From a virus: a DNA stretch of 64,000 nt. Shown piece after piece: positions 42,856-54,000 of the stretch; the first letter of the stretch is position 1; every line of letters begins with the position of its first letter. The position numbers were made by a program, and so were the translations under genes. The stretch lies in the IMG/VR virus record IMGVR_UViG_3300022689_000474, positions 1 to 64,000 of that record. The stretch is one strand, 5' to 3'. The notes beneath the pieces are model-generated. The model was not told the DNA's origin. It saw only the letters and a program-made list of their open reading frames with translations, and did no database searches.

Positions 42856-44493
42856 ATGAATTTATTACAGATTAATGATAAGACTGTGGAAGGTAAACGA
42901 GGTATATTAAAAGTACCTCTAGTCAGAGTGGGTAAATGGGCTCATAAGGCAGCAAAGGTAATACAGTTTACCATATCAGACCTAAATCAGATAATAAAGA
43001 ATTTTAGGGATAATATCTTACAACATAAACCGTATTTAACATATGGACATGTAATAGAACCATACTCCTATGATTCACATAGGAAAAAGGGGGATTTAAT
43101 TGATATGAATATAGATGGAGATATCTTATATGGATATTTCAAGGCCAACCCTTCTACTTATGAAAGTGTATTAAATGGAGATTATGAATTCGCTTCTGTT
43201 GAATATGTAAAAGATTATATGGACCCAAAAACGGGTAATAATGTAGGTATGGTATTATTAAGGACAGCATTAACGAATTCTCCTTTTTTACCAGGAGATA
43301 TAAAAATCGAAGCATTATCCCAAAATCCTTCAATAGATAGATTATTTACGACTATTCCAATAGCAAGTAAAAATAATATAAATATTATGACAGATTCTAC
43401 CACTCAGAATTTATCAAATACTGCTACTTTAGAAAGGGGAGAAACTGAAGTAGCTCCTAATAACAATAATAATAATTCTCCTAATATAGAAAATGGGGAG
43501 AATCAATATACTCCTAATTCTATCAGTGAGACATCAGTAGAGAGTAAAGGGGAGAATCAAATACAAGATTCAAATGTTGCCCCTAAAGAACCAAGTATAG
43601 ATATAGCATCATTAAAAGAAGAGATAAGCCAACTTAAAAAGCAATGGATAGAAGCTCAAGAGTTGACGAAGAAGATATTAGAACAACAGAAGGAAATAAA
43701 TGAAAGAGCTCTGGCTCAAACAGTAAAACAAGAGAATAATGAAAAGGAGATAGTAGAGTCAAATAAAGAGGTTGAAGAAGAGAATAAAGAGAAAGAAAAT
43801 AAGGCTAAAGAAAATGATAAGGAAGGAACTAACGAAATAGAACCAGAAGGAGAAGTTAAAGCTTCTCAAGAGGTAAATCAGTCAACTAATAAAGAAAAGA
43901 AAGATGATACTACCCCTATGAATCTAAATACTGAATTAAATAAATATGTTAATAGTAACTCTGGTCCTTTAGATATAAAAGGATTAGTTCAAAGTATTCG
44001 TGATAGAGTCAGTTCTGCATATACCGCTCAGCTTCAAGATTCTCAAGCTATGGTACAGACTCTTCAACAGCAATTAAATGATATTAAAAATCAGGCTGAA
44101 GAAGAAAGGAAACAGAGAGATGCATATGCTCTTTCCCTTCAAGAGGCTCAAAATCAAGCTTTCTTAGCGAGTACTGATTTAACCAGAGATCATCTTATTG
44201 GTAATGGAGTTCCTCCAGAGTTGGCAAATCAGTTTATCCAAGTACAATCAGGTTTATTAACCCAACAGAGTAAGATAAATTTATCATTAGATGGACAGGA
44301 ACCTAAAGAATTAGATATTACAGAAGCCCTTTGTGAATTATTCATTAGAGCGGTCTCTTGTAATCCCGTGAATCTATCTGTTTCAGGTCAATCTACTTTT
44401 AGTGGAGGGACTTATGATCCTACCGGTAGAACTCAAAGAATCCGACAGGTTATCGAAAGGAATAGAAAAAGAGCTCAAGAATTGTATAAATAA
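42856..44493 (+). CDS. Prohead protease fused to scaffold (Mu gpI/Z-like)
   Basis: The 545-aa protein has an N-terminal serine-protease domain like Mu gpI: TYGH (His65), GDYEFASVEY (Ser114), then LLRTALTNSPFLPG, the conserved A-L-T-N-x-P segment. A low-complexity Asn/Glu/Gln-rich, coiled region (about 190-350) follows and then an alpha-helical C-terminal scaffold with LQQQLNDIKNQAEEER. In this arrangement the scaffold directs capsid assembly and the protease removes it. It lies directly before the major capsid gene, as expected. Confidence 0.8.
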   Translation: MNLLQINDKTVEGKRGILKVPLVRVGKWAHKAAKVIQFTISDLNQIIKNFRDNILQHKPYLTYGHVIEPYSYDSHRKKGDLIDMNIDGDILYGYFKANPSTYESVLNGDYEFASVEYVKDYMDPKTGNNVGMVLLRTALTNSPFLPGDIKIEALSQNPSIDRLFTTIPIASKNNINIMTDSTTQNLSNTATLERGETEVAPNNNNNNSPNIENGENQYTPNSISETSVESKGENQIQDSNVAPKEPSIDIASLKEEISQLKKQWIEAQELTKKILEQQKEINERALAQTVKQENNEKEIVESNKEVEEENKEKENKAKENDKEGTNEIEPEGEVKASQEVNQSTNKEKKDDTTPMNLNTELNKYVNSNSGPLDIKGLVQSIRDRVSSAYTAQLQDSQAMVQTLQQQLNDIKNQAEEERKQRDAYALSLQEAQNQAFLASTDLTRDHLIGNGVPPELANQFIQVQSGLLTQQSKINLSLDGQEPKELDITEALCELFIRAVSCNPVNLSVSGQSTFSGGTYDPTGRTQRIRQVIERNRKRAQELYK

Positions 44494-44539
44494 TTTATTT
44501 AAAGTTTAATATAACTTCTTTTATTTTTAGTATAATACT

Positions 44540-45808
44540 ATGCATAATAACACTAATTTTAGTCCTTATATTTCACCTTTTCAGCCTACGACAAGTGATT
44601 TATATCCTGCGGAACCTATTTATACCGAACTGGCACGATCCTTTTCTAATATAGTAGGAGTTACTCCTCTTACAGAGATGTTTCCGGTAGAAGAAATTCC
44701 TCAAAGGATTGTCATAATGGATATTAGCTTTGAGAATATTCCTACAATCATGCCCCTTGTGGATTGGGCAAAACCAGATGTAATTACAGGATATAATGCT
44801 GGAAGATCAGAAAGAAGAGTTATTACTCCTCTGGCAATTAGAGAAAGTAAATTTATTTCATATGGTCAATTGAATACTAGGATTCGTCCTGGTACTTTAA
44901 GTGAATTTGCTGATCCAGATCAAATCATTGAACAAACTATAAGAGATCTAGTCACTTCTCATAACCTGACTTGGGATGTTTATAGAGGTATGATGTTAAT
45001 GGGTGGTATTAGTTATACTGATCCTCGTACTGGTGCTTCTATTGATGTTACTTCTGGAATTCCTATTCATAATCAATGGTCTTATGATACTACTGAAGGT
45101 TATAGAGGTAGAAATGAATCTTCACTATTCTTAAGAATGGATGATGCTAACTCTCTTAATAGTTTAACTCAAGGGACTCCTTGGACAGATCCGAATGCGG
45201 ATATTATAGGTACTATGATGAAAATCTCTAGTTGGTTTAGAACTACTAATAAGTCTAGAGTTACCCGTATTGCTATGAGTTCTTCTTTGGCCCATATCTT
45301 AATGTTTAATAATCAAGTTAAACACTTTATGGGTATGCCGGTCTTTAATCTGTTTCCTAATCAAGTTGTAGATGGAGCTCCCCAAAATATTAATAATACA
45401 ATGATGAACTTTACTGTGGGTTCAGAAGGTCTACAAAGTATAGCAGGCATTCCTATTACTACTATAGAAACTATCTATAAAGATCCTGTTACGAATACAG
45501 CTCGTTCTGTTTTCCCGAAGAATAGAATAGTTCTTCTATCTGAAGTTGATGCTCTAAATAATAGAGAAGCTCCTGGTCGTACTCAATATTGTATATCTGA
45601 GAATGAAGATAGTAGCCCGGGTATGTGGACTCGTACAGTAGATCATACTCTACCCCCTCAAGCTCCTGGATTATATATTCAGTTAGGTAATGCAGGTATG
45701 CCTTATCTTAAATTCCCCTTCCGTGTAGCTCATATGGTTGTGGGTAGTCCGAATGATATCAATAAGAGATTGGGTGTTGTAGGTGATTATCAGTTTGGTA
45801 TGCCTTAA
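44540..45808 (+). CDS. Major capsid protein (HK97 fold, E-like)
   Basis: The 422-aa protein follows the protease-scaffold gene and matches the lambda gpE-type major capsid family in layout: an N-terminal arm, PVEEIPQRIVIMDISFENI and a central ITPLAIRESKFI segment, and an EQTIRDLVTSHNLTWDVYRGMMLM helix (spine helix), ending in a beta-rich domain. Codon use (ATT/ACT/CCT rather than ATA/ACA) differs from the giant gene and early genes and fits very high expression. No Shine-Dalgarno sequence is seen before the ATG; the leader is AT-rich. Confidence 0.8.
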   Translation: MHNNTNFSPYISPFQPTTSDLYPAEPIYTELARSFSNIVGVTPLTEMFPVEEIPQRIVIMDISFENIPTIMPLVDWAKPDVITGYNAGRSERRVITPLAIRESKFISYGQLNTRIRPGTLSEFADPDQIIEQTIRDLVTSHNLTWDVYRGMMLMGGISYTDPRTGASIDVTSGIPIHNQWSYDTTEGYRGRNESSLFLRMDDANSLNSLTQGTPWTDPNADIIGTMMKISSWFRTTNKSRVTRIAMSSSLAHILMFNNQVKHFMGMPVFNLFPNQVVDGAPQNINNTMMNFTVGSEGLQSIAGIPITTIETIYKDPVTNTARSVFPKNRIVLLSEVDALNNREAPGRTQYCISENEDSSPGMWTRTVDHTLPPQAPGLYIQLGNAGMPYLKFPFRVAHMVVGSPNDINKRLGVVGDYQFGMP

Positions 45809-45933
45809 GGTCCAAGTTAAATAAATAAATAATTGTTGATATTTTATTAATGTTGATGAATTATTCTTATATTAGTTAAGTAGTAATTTTATCTTTAATC
45901 AAATTTATAATTAGTTTTCATAGGTAATAAATT

Positions 45934-47484
45934 ATGCCATCATTAAGTCACAATACAGAATTTTTGATGCGACATGCTAGAACTCTAGGTACTATTAGAA
46001 CTTATGTTCCTGGGGGAGTGGCAATCGCACCTGATGCAGTTATTCTTCATGATACTGCTTCTTTAGATATTGCTATAGGTGGTGTCTACGATACTGCCCG
46101 GTTAGATCCTGCTAATCGAGCTGCATGGGAAGCTCAATTAGCTGCTTATGTGCCTCCTGCTACAGCTCATATTATTTCATTTTTAGGAGGAGTAATGGAG
46201 TTTGGTGCTAGAGAATATACTCTGGATTCTGGTCCCATGATAAATGCAGGAGATACTTTTCATTCTCAAGCTATTGATTTAGAAGAAATCTGGGATCTCC
46301 TTTCTACTGGTAGTTATGTACTTGCTGCTGTTCCGGATTATGGAGAACCTAAGTTACCCGCAGAAGCAACTGCATTGGGATTAGATTATTATATTACTAG
46401 AGATGGTAATGGTGAATTTACACTTCAATATGCTGAAGATCCTTTTGTAGCTAATGAAGTTGCTAAAGCTGGTGGTTACTCTAGACTACAATCTTTAATG
46501 CTTAATGGTACTGCGACTCCTATCCAAAGACAAGCATTATATAGAATAGCTAACTCTAGAGTTATGATGGATATATGTATTAAAGGAGTTAGATATATAT
46601 TACAGAAAGTAGCTGATGCTCCTCTTTGTTGTAATGGAGGTGTTAATTACTCCTTAGATACTATTAGGTTCATGAGTAATACCTCTATGGAAGTACCTGG
46701 TGCTCCCTTTACTACAACTTTACAAGATGGTACTAATGCTTTTGGTTTGACAGCTGACTTTGGAGGTCTCATAGATGGTGTTTATCCTATAGCTACTTTC
46801 TTTGCTGGTGCCCCTGTTTCTCCTAATGTTACCTTAATACCGGGTGAACCTGTTGCTACAGTTGCTAATGCTAATATCTCTTATATAAGAGGTGTGGGTC
46901 CTGATTTTGGTCCTCCTGATGTCGCTGAAGGTGATCCTAGTAATGGTCCTGGTAGTGAATTGGGATATCTTAAAGGAATTACTTTCTATGAAACCCAAAG
47001 GGATGCAGAGTTAAGAATTAATGGTAGAACATTGGTTGAACCTCAATCTTATGAAGAGATTGAAGCATTTATGGCTTACTTGATGCAATCTCCAGGAGAT
47101 GATCCTTGTAATGTTTGTATGGGTCTTGGTTGGGAAACAGTAGCATTTGCTACGGCAAGTTTCTTTGATCTTTCTAATGCTTGTTCTGCACCCCAATCAG
47201 CTCAAGGTATTCATCCTCTAGATTTAGGTTTCTTTACTGCTAATAATGTTACTTCTTTTGGTCCGGATATTGAATGGTTAGGTAGAGTTAATCCTATCTA
47301 TTCTCAAGGTAGTAATATTCCTATATATGCTCCTTCTGTTGGTGGATCTGCCTTACATATGCATGCTAATCCAGTTCCTTTAATAAGATTTGATATCTTA
47401 GTTGATCCAGCAGCAGTAGCTCCTGTTCCTCATGTAACAATATTACCTGAGAGTGTAACGAGAAGCTATAGAGTTCTTCCGTAA
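45934..47484 (+). CDS. Second abundant virion protein, probably capsid decoration or minor capsid
   Basis: I do not recognise the 516-aa family. Its codon use matches that of the major capsid gene (few ATA codons, many GCT/GGT) and it is followed by a strong hairpin, so it is probably made in large amount. The protein is Ala/Pro/Gly-rich, with beta-like stretches and CMGLGWETVAFATASFF near the C-terminus. Position after the capsid gene suggests a decoration, vertex or inner capsid protein. Confidence 0.65.
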   Translation: MPSLSHNTEFLMRHARTLGTIRTYVPGGVAIAPDAVILHDTASLDIAIGGVYDTARLDPANRAAWEAQLAAYVPPATAHIISFLGGVMEFGAREYTLDSGPMINAGDTFHSQAIDLEEIWDLLSTGSYVLAAVPDYGEPKLPAEATALGLDYYITRDGNGEFTLQYAEDPFVANEVAKAGGYSRLQSLMLNGTATPIQRQALYRIANSRVMMDICIKGVRYILQKVADAPLCCNGGVNYSLDTIRFMSNTSMEVPGAPFTTTLQDGTNAFGLTADFGGLIDGVYPIATFFAGAPVSPNVTLIPGEPVATVANANISYIRGVGPDFGPPDVAEGDPSNGPGSELGYLKGITFYETQRDAELRINGRTLVEPQSYEEIEAFMAYLMQSPGDDPCNVCMGLGWETVAFATASFFDLSNACSAPQSAQGIHPLDLGFFTANNVTSFGPDIEWLGRVNPIYSQGSNIPIYAPSVGGSALHMHANPVPLIRFDILVDPAAVAPVPHVTILPESVTRSYRVLP

Positions 47485-47526
47485 TAAGAATTGTTGGATT
47501 TGGATTTATGAATTAATTGTATTGAG

Positions 47527-47561
47527 TTTTATTATCCGACTGAATAAGTCGGATAATAAAA
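47527..47561 (+). terminator. Strong hairpin after the capsid gene pair
   Basis: A 15-base-pair perfect stem (47527-47541 with 47547-47561) with a 5-base loop lies 43 bases after the stop at 47484. A T-run follows only on neither side clearly (A-rich after it), so it may be a terminator or an RNA-stabilising 3' hairpin for the abundant capsid message. Confidence 0.6.
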
Positions 47562-47596
47562 AAGTAATAGTAAAATAAATAAATTGAGTAATTTAT

Positions 47597-48319
47597 ATGG
47601 CTTCTAGTAAAATAATTGTAAATATACAAACTCCTTTCAGACATGGGAATAGATTACTCCCTAGAGGACAACAAATGGTCTATTCTATATCTAATGATAA
47701 AGATATGAAGGATTTATTCAATCTTATGAATAATCCTATGTCTAAAAATGGAGTATATCTGGGTGAAGCTGATAGAAAGTTATATGATAAATATGTGAGG
47801 GAAAAATATGATAGGTTTGGAAATTCTGCTTTTAAAGAAAGTGTTGAAATGAATACATCTTATTTACAACCTCCTGAAGAACCAGTAGAGTCCCCCTATT
47901 TAAATGCTGTCTCTTTATCTAAAAAAGGAGATCAATACCCTAAGAATGATTCACAACAAAATGTAGAAAAGAGTATTACTACACTATTAGCTGAATCTGA
48001 AACTAGAGATAAATCAGAATACGTTAAAGAAGATTTAGTTGAACAAGAACATATTGAAACTGTCAGTGTGGAAGATGAAGATAATACAGATAATTCTATA
48101 AATGTAGAAGATCTTAAAAGAGAATTTGAGGAAAGATATGATCATTTAGTTAGTGCTCATTATACTAAGATCCAAGATAGAGCTAAAGAGTTGAATATTG
48201 AATATACAGTTAAAGATGATACTATTCTAGAAATACTTGAAGCTGAATTCTTGGAGAGTGCTGTTAATTTTGGTATAGAAGAGACTTTAGACGAACTTTT
48301 AAAATCAAAGAATAAATAA
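47597..48319 (+). CDS. Hypothetical virion-block protein, 240 aa
   Basis: I do not recognise this protein. The first 65 residues look globular (IIVNIQTPFRHGNRLLPRGQQ), the middle is an acidic, low-complexity region rich in Glu/Asp/Ser/Thr, and the last 60 residues form charged helices with a DDTILEILEAEFLESA pattern. Its position between capsid and connector-type genes suggests head completion or neck assembly. Evidence is positional. Confidence 0.55.
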   Translation: MASSKIIVNIQTPFRHGNRLLPRGQQMVYSISNDKDMKDLFNLMNNPMSKNGVYLGEADRKLYDKYVREKYDRFGNSAFKESVEMNTSYLQPPEEPVESPYLNAVSLSKKGDQYPKNDSQQNVEKSITTLLAESETRDKSEYVKEDLVEQEHIETVSVEDEDNTDNSINVEDLKREFEERYDHLVSAHYTKIQDRAKELNIEYTVKDDTILEILEAEFLESAVNFGIEETLDELLKSKNK

Positions 48320-48346
48320 AATCTATAGTTATCCTTCGTGAATAAT

Positions 48347-50197
48347 ATGGACTTAATAACTAAGGATACAGAATTATTGGGAATCGTTACAGATGAATCT
48401 TTTATATCATCGGTCAGAAGGGCCTCTATCCTAGGAAGTGATGGAGGTCTATTTTCTGATGATGATATTATTAAAATAGCTTTATATGATGCATATCCTA
48501 GAATCTTAATGAGAATATCTCTTACTAGAGATAAAGATAATAATCCTTTATTTAAAGGAATAGGGGTAAAGAAAACAGATTATAGTTTACAGTTTATAAA
48601 ATCATTAGAGATATTAAAATCTCCACCTTATAGTTTTGGTCTTAAAAGAGTTGCTATTTCTTTAACTGCTAGTTATTTAATAAAAAGTTTACCTCTTAAT
48701 GCTGATCTTAAATTCTTTGACTTGGGAGAAAGTTTAGAGAAAAGTGCTATATCAGATTTGGAACAATTAATTGGTGTATTGATAGATGATCAATCTATTA
48801 TTGATCTTATTAATAACGATTCTTCTTTAGATAATAAGATTTTCTTATCCTCTAAAGTTCCTTATAAAGCTTTATTCTTTTCTTATTCAATAGATCTTGG
48901 TTCTATACCACCTGATAGTTTTGATTTAGTGGAAGAAGATATAGCTCTGTATGAAGGAGTATCTCTTCATACCTCTTTAAATATTCCTCAGAATTACTCT
49001 GGAGTTTGTTATATCAATATGAGTTATACTGGTTCTGATAAGTTTATAAAAGAAGCTTTTATTATTGATCCTCAATGGTCTCTTATTGATATATGTAATC
49101 TACTTACAGAAGTTATTAATGAGTTTAATGTAGATGTAAATTCAAATGTAATTGCATCTCTTAATATTAGTAAAGAACAGGTAAATGAAGTTACTTATTC
49201 TAAAGCAGAATTGTATCCAGACTCCACTACTAATAGAGAGAAAAAGTTATTATTTACTATTTATCCAAGAGTTCATGTTATTGAACTTAGTACCCTTAAT
49301 CTTTCTAGTATTCGTAATAGAGAGGTTATACATGTCGACCTTAGAACTATAAATAATAATTTACTCCCCGAAGTATTAGATTCTACTATATTGAATACAT
49401 TAAGACCTCTTACTTCTAAAGGTATAGATGGTATTTATTTTGGAGTTATAAATAATTATTACGCTTTAACTAAAGAAGGACCTCACTCTCTAATAGTAGA
49501 AGTAGATAAAGGAGATATTATATCTACTCAAGATTCCAGTGAAGTACCTATTAATAATAAAGTTAATAATAAGGATCTTATTATAGATACTTTTTATTTC
49601 AGAATACCAAGTAATTTAACTTTAGTACAAGGTCTTATGGTAGTTAGAGTAAGTACTTCTCCTAATATAACTTCTATTAAAGAATGGATAATAAATATAC
49701 CTTCTGGTACTAACGCAGATGAAATAGCTAAGATCTTTCATATGTCATTCTACGATAAAGAATATATTACAGAAGTATTAGGAAGTTTGGCACATTCTAA
49801 TGCAGTTCAAATGGTATCTTTTATAAAAACTAGGGAGGTTGTAAGGATTATTGTAGATATATTAGAAGTACCTCTAGGAGTAGAAGTAGCTACAGGTAAT
49901 AATATTAATAATATAACTCCTTATAAACCTGGCCATAGATCTATAAATATACCAAGTGTACCCAAAGATAAAGAAGATTTACAGAGTATAGAAGAATCAA
50001 ATTATAATAAACCCAAGAAATTAAATATTGGTAAAAGTAGTCCTCCTTCTATATCTCCTCAACTTCAAGCTGTTAGGAAAAAATTAGAAGAATTAGATAA
50101 ATGTAATTATCCAAATTATGGAAAATGCCTCCCATACCCCTCAATCATCAGGGCCGGAAGATTCGGATGGTGCTGTCCCGAGGATTATACAGAGTAG
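48347..50197 (+). CDS. Large structural protein of the connector/neck region, about 616 aa
   Basis: I do not recognise the family. I chose the ATG at 48347; a GTG three codons upstream is possible. The protein is beta-rich with repeated Ile/Leu/Ser patterns, and a Cys-rich tail containing CNYPNYGKC and FGWCCPEDY. Its last 80 bases overlap the next gene in another frame. Its place between capsid and sheath genes suggests neck, tail completion or sheath terminator. Confidence 0.6.
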   Translation: MDLITKDTELLGIVTDESFISSVRRASILGSDGGLFSDDDIIKIALYDAYPRILMRISLTRDKDNNPLFKGIGVKKTDYSLQFIKSLEILKSPPYSFGLKRVAISLTASYLIKSLPLNADLKFFDLGESLEKSAISDLEQLIGVLIDDQSIIDLINNDSSLDNKIFLSSKVPYKALFFSYSIDLGSIPPDSFDLVEEDIALYEGVSLHTSLNIPQNYSGVCYINMSYTGSDKFIKEAFIIDPQWSLIDICNLLTEVINEFNVDVNSNVIASLNISKEQVNEVTYSKAELYPDSTTNREKKLLFTIYPRVHVIELSTLNLSSIRNREVIHVDLRTINNNLLPEVLDSTILNTLRPLTSKGIDGIYFGVINNYYALTKEGPHSLIVEVDKGDIISTQDSSEVPINNKVNNKDLIIDTFYFRIPSNLTLVQGLMVVRVSTSPNITSIKEWIINIPSGTNADEIAKIFHMSFYDKEYITEVLGSLAHSNAVQMVSFIKTREVVRIIVDILEVPLGVEVATGNNINNITPYKPGHRSINIPSVPKDKEDLQSIEESNYNKPKKLNIGKSSPPSISPQLQAVRKKLEELDKCNYPNYGKCLPYPSIIRAGRFGWCCPEDYTE

Positions 50198-50945
50198 ATA
50201 TGAACATAGATTATTTGGTCCACCTATCCCATCTATATACTATTTATGTATATATGTGTATAGAAAAATAGTAACTCATCCTTTAATAAGATCTCCTATA
50301 GTTAGAGATCCATTAAGTGGAGAGCCTATATTTATAAAAAGATATAAACTTAAGAATGGTGTTGAATTAAAAGAAGGTTTAGCTTGTTCTATATTTCCTC
50401 ATAGTTCTCCGACTGATTCATTTGCTTTACCTAGTCCAACTGAAACTTCAGTATCCGCTTTATTTAGCCATCAGAACTTAGATCCTAATTTTGATGATGT
50501 AGTTTATCATATTTCTATAAAGTTACATTATGCTACTACTACAGTATTTGTACCCCATCCTAATGAAGAATTGAGAAAAATATCAGAAGTTAGAGGTGTA
50601 GGTCCTTTGAGTAGATATTATGATACTAATAATGAGGTAGAAGTAGATTTAGATCTAAATCCATCATTAGTAATAATAGGAGATTATATGGAATTAGTAA
50701 GGTATGCAATATTAGATAATACTCATACAGTAGATCTTCCTATACCATTTAATAAACTTGAAGTACTCTATTTTAACTTTAAAGACGCTCCTTGGGAAAA
50801 AGGTAGAAATATCTATTTCTCAGAAGGAGAGATATTATTAAGAGTAGATACTAAGATATCTAGAATATGGGATATAAATAAACCAATATTAGAAAGGATC
50901 AAATGTTATATGTTAGAATTACAACACGTTTCTGATTCTGAATGA
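50118..50945 (+). CDS. Hypothetical structural protein, 275 aa
   Basis: I do not recognise this protein. It begins inside the previous gene with an 80-base overlap in the +1 frame, a stretch noticeably more GC-rich than the neighbourhood. The first 35 residues are polar and Pro/Ser-rich; the rest has beta-rich parts such as HISIKLHYATTTVFV. No upstream stop-free frame extends it further than about 20 bases. It lies just before the sheath gene and may be a tail completion protein. Confidence 0.55.
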   Translation: MENASHTPQSSGPEDSDGAVPRIIQSRYEHRLFGPPIPSIYYLCIYVYRKIVTHPLIRSPIVRDPLSGEPIFIKRYKLKNGVELKEGLACSIFPHSSPTDSFALPSPTETSVSALFSHQNLDPNFDDVVYHISIKLHYATTTVFVPHPNEELRKISEVRGVGPLSRYYDTNNEVEVDLDLNPSLVIIGDYMELVRYAILDNTHTVDLPIPFNKLEVLYFNFKDAPWEKGRNIYFSEGEILLRVDTKISRIWDINKPILERIKCYMLELQHVSDSE

Positions 50946-50983
50946 GTTATAACATTAATAAAATATAACTTTGCTGTTTAGTA

Positions 50984-50991
50984 TATAAATA
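50984..50991 (+). promoter_or_regulatory. TATAAATA late-promoter-like box before sheath gene
   Basis: The exact T4 late-type octamer TATAAATA stands 19 bases before the sheath ATG. It is the only copy I noticed before a structural gene, and the sequence is very AT-rich, so it could be chance. Confidence 0.25.
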
Positions 50992-51009
50992 TTTTAAAAG
51001 GTAATAATT

Positions 51010-54000
51010 ATGTCAATGCCAATCCCTAGGGTTAAATTTATAGAGGTTAACTCTGGATTTACACCTATAAGAATGTCTGCTAAAAATAGAATTGGTATTA
51101 TCGCTCCTTTCTCTAGAGGTCCCGCTTTTAGATGGAGATATGTTGGAGGTTATACTGATTTTGCTGATACTTGGGGAAGTGATACTTCTATTGGTTCTCT
51201 TGCATTTCAAGCCGCTTGGGATCAAGGTGCTAGAGATTTTGGATTGATAAGAGTTCTTGGTTCTGGTGCTCCTGCTCAAGGAATGATTAGATTTGGAGGT
51301 ATAGCTTCAAAACACAATAATATTCTTTTACATCTAAGGATTATAGGTGATCCTATTAGAAGATCAGATAGAGAAATTAAAGCTAATATTTTTACTAGTG
51401 GGGAATATAGGAGTAGTATTAGTGGTAGGTACTGGTTTAGAGTTGATAATAAATTTCTTGAAGATGGTGTTGAAAAATATACGATTAAATGGATCTTTGT
51501 TCCTTTAGGTGTAGATGGTGTTATAGCATGGCAAGATACTTCTGCACCTGAAATAGATATTCCATTAGATGCCATCCCTGTAGAATTTACTGATAAAGCT
51601 TTACAAGCTACTACTGATGTTTCTGGTATATCTCCTACTCTTTTGAGTGTAATTGGTTCTCAAGAAGTTGTATTTCCTGATTCCTGTTTGGGTTTACCAA
51701 GACCTGGAGAATCTTGTACTCTAGTAGGGACTCCTGGTTATGTTGTAGTTGTTAATGTTGGGGATATGAGATGGTTCTGGCATATTGATGGGGCAGATTC
51801 AGATAATATTAGAATAGATGAAGAAAATTCTGGTTATTATGGAACTCCTCCTATACCTTTAGAAGGATTTCCAGAAGGACTTAATAGTCAATTAGTGACT
51901 GATACAAGAACTGGTTTTACTAATTATCTCAATTTATTATTTACTGAATCTGAATTATCAAATGTAGAAGTATATACACCTACTGAAAGTATAATAGTTC
52001 CAGAAGATCAAACTGGTGTTGTTTTTGGCATAGAAAGAGGATTAACATTACAATTTGAGACTTTAAATACTATAGATCCTATATATCTAGAAGTAGGTGA
52101 TATGTGGTCTATAAGAGTTAATTCTGATACTTGGAGAATACCTATTTCAGAAGGAGCAAGTCCTAATCAAATAGCCACTAGTATGATAGAAGTCTTAGCT
52201 GGTGATGATCCATTAGGTGAAATAATTAGGACTAAAGAAGATGATGGTATTATTTTTAAGTTAATGGAAGAAGAAACAGGAGTACAAGGTAATAAATATA
52301 CTTATTATGTAGATTTAGAAACTCCTGATGGAGAAGTTATAACAGAAGCTAGTTATACGGGAGCGCCTGTTGATCCTGTTACTGGTTCCTATCCTCCTAT
52401 GGAAATATCTTCAGTTCAAGTTCCTATTAACTTTGCACATCATATTCAAGAGGGTGCTAGTGTTAGTAATTTACATGCTGGAGATCCTTTTAGTGTCTAT
52501 GTTGTTTCGGGCTCTGGTTTTACTCTTCCAAATTATGATGAGAATATTACTATTCCTCCAAATACTACTGTAGCTTCTATTGATATCCCGGCTTTCTCGG
52601 CAGCTGGTAGTGGTGCTTTGGCTGTTATAAATCTTTCTAATCCTATTACTGTTATTGGTTCTGGACAATCAGTATTCCATTTTGATAATACTAATGCTGG
52701 TGTTGATCTTGGAGCAGGGGGTTTAGGTATGACAATGAGTAATTATACTTTTTATCAAACTCGTTATATGTCAGGAGGTATAAATGGACCCCGTTCTGCA
52801 TATAGAGATTTTTATTCAATAGATGGATATAAACTATTGACTCTAGTAGCAACTTCAGAAGGACAATGGGGAAATTCTATAAGAGTAACTATATATCCTC
52901 TTACTACAGAAACATTTAACTTAAGAATCGTTGATCTAAATACTGATAGTTATGATCCTCCTATAGCTGAAGAGTTCTACGCTAACCTTAGTTTTAGAGA
53001 TGTAGATGAAAATGGATTCCTTAATCAATTGAATCAATCTAAATTTGTCAGAGGTGTCTTTGTTCCTAAAGCTCTTAATCCTAATGTTAGTCAAGTCTTC
53101 TATCAGAAGAGTATTATGAGATTGGCTCCCCCCGATCCTTTGGAAGTTGATCCTTCTGAACCAGGTCATTTATTAAATTATGGTCCTAAATGTTTAAGAC
53201 AAGTACATTTAGAAGATGGATTTGATGGTCCTCCCTTAACGGATATGGATTATATTAAAGCTATTCGTATATTGAAAAATGCACCTGCTCATATAATATT
53301 GGCTCCAGGTGTATATCAATCTGGTGTTATTAAACAATCACTTATAGCTCAAGCTCATTCTGCTACTGAACTGGAAGGTTTGAGAATAGCTGTCGTTAAC
53401 GCTAAACCATTCTTAGTACCTGAAGCTGCTAATCTTGAAACTATAGGTTATGGCTCTACTAGGGGCGTTATGGTTGCTGGATGGGGAACATATATTGGTA
53501 TTAATAATACTACTAGATTTAGTCTTAGTCCTGATGCTCCCTATTCAGGTAAGTTATCCCGTATTCCTTTCTTCTTAAGCCCTGCTGCTAGGACAGATGC
53601 TGGACCTATTTATGGTATCTCAGAGTTGGATACTCAAAATTATAATGCAATGTCTCAACTTCAGGCTTATACAGATGCTAGATTGGAAGTATTACATCTT
53701 GATCCTAACTTATCTGCATTTTATGTATTAACAGGTCGTACATTAACTTCTAATACTCAATGGGATAAGATATCTTATAGAAGAACTTTTGATATTGTAA
53801 GGGCTGATTTATATGTACTATTACAACAATTTAAGAGTGCTCCTATTAATGCCAGATTATTCTCTCAAATATCTGCTTCTATAGATGCTCATATGACTAC
53901 TATGACTCGTAATGGTTCTTTAAGATCTTTCTCTGGTACTAGTGTTAGATCATTAAATCCTGCTACAGGATTAGTTGAAGTGCATGTAGGTATTGTTCCA

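Noticed and set aside
51013-51575. Open frames on the minus strand inside the sheath gene
   Set aside because: They are antisense to a well-supported sheath gene, have odd Ser/Arg-rich composition and no start signal.
52370-53169. Other-frame open stretches inside the sheath gene
   Set aside because: Composition follows from the sheath codons (Leu/Ile-rich or Arg/Ser-rich); no family motif.
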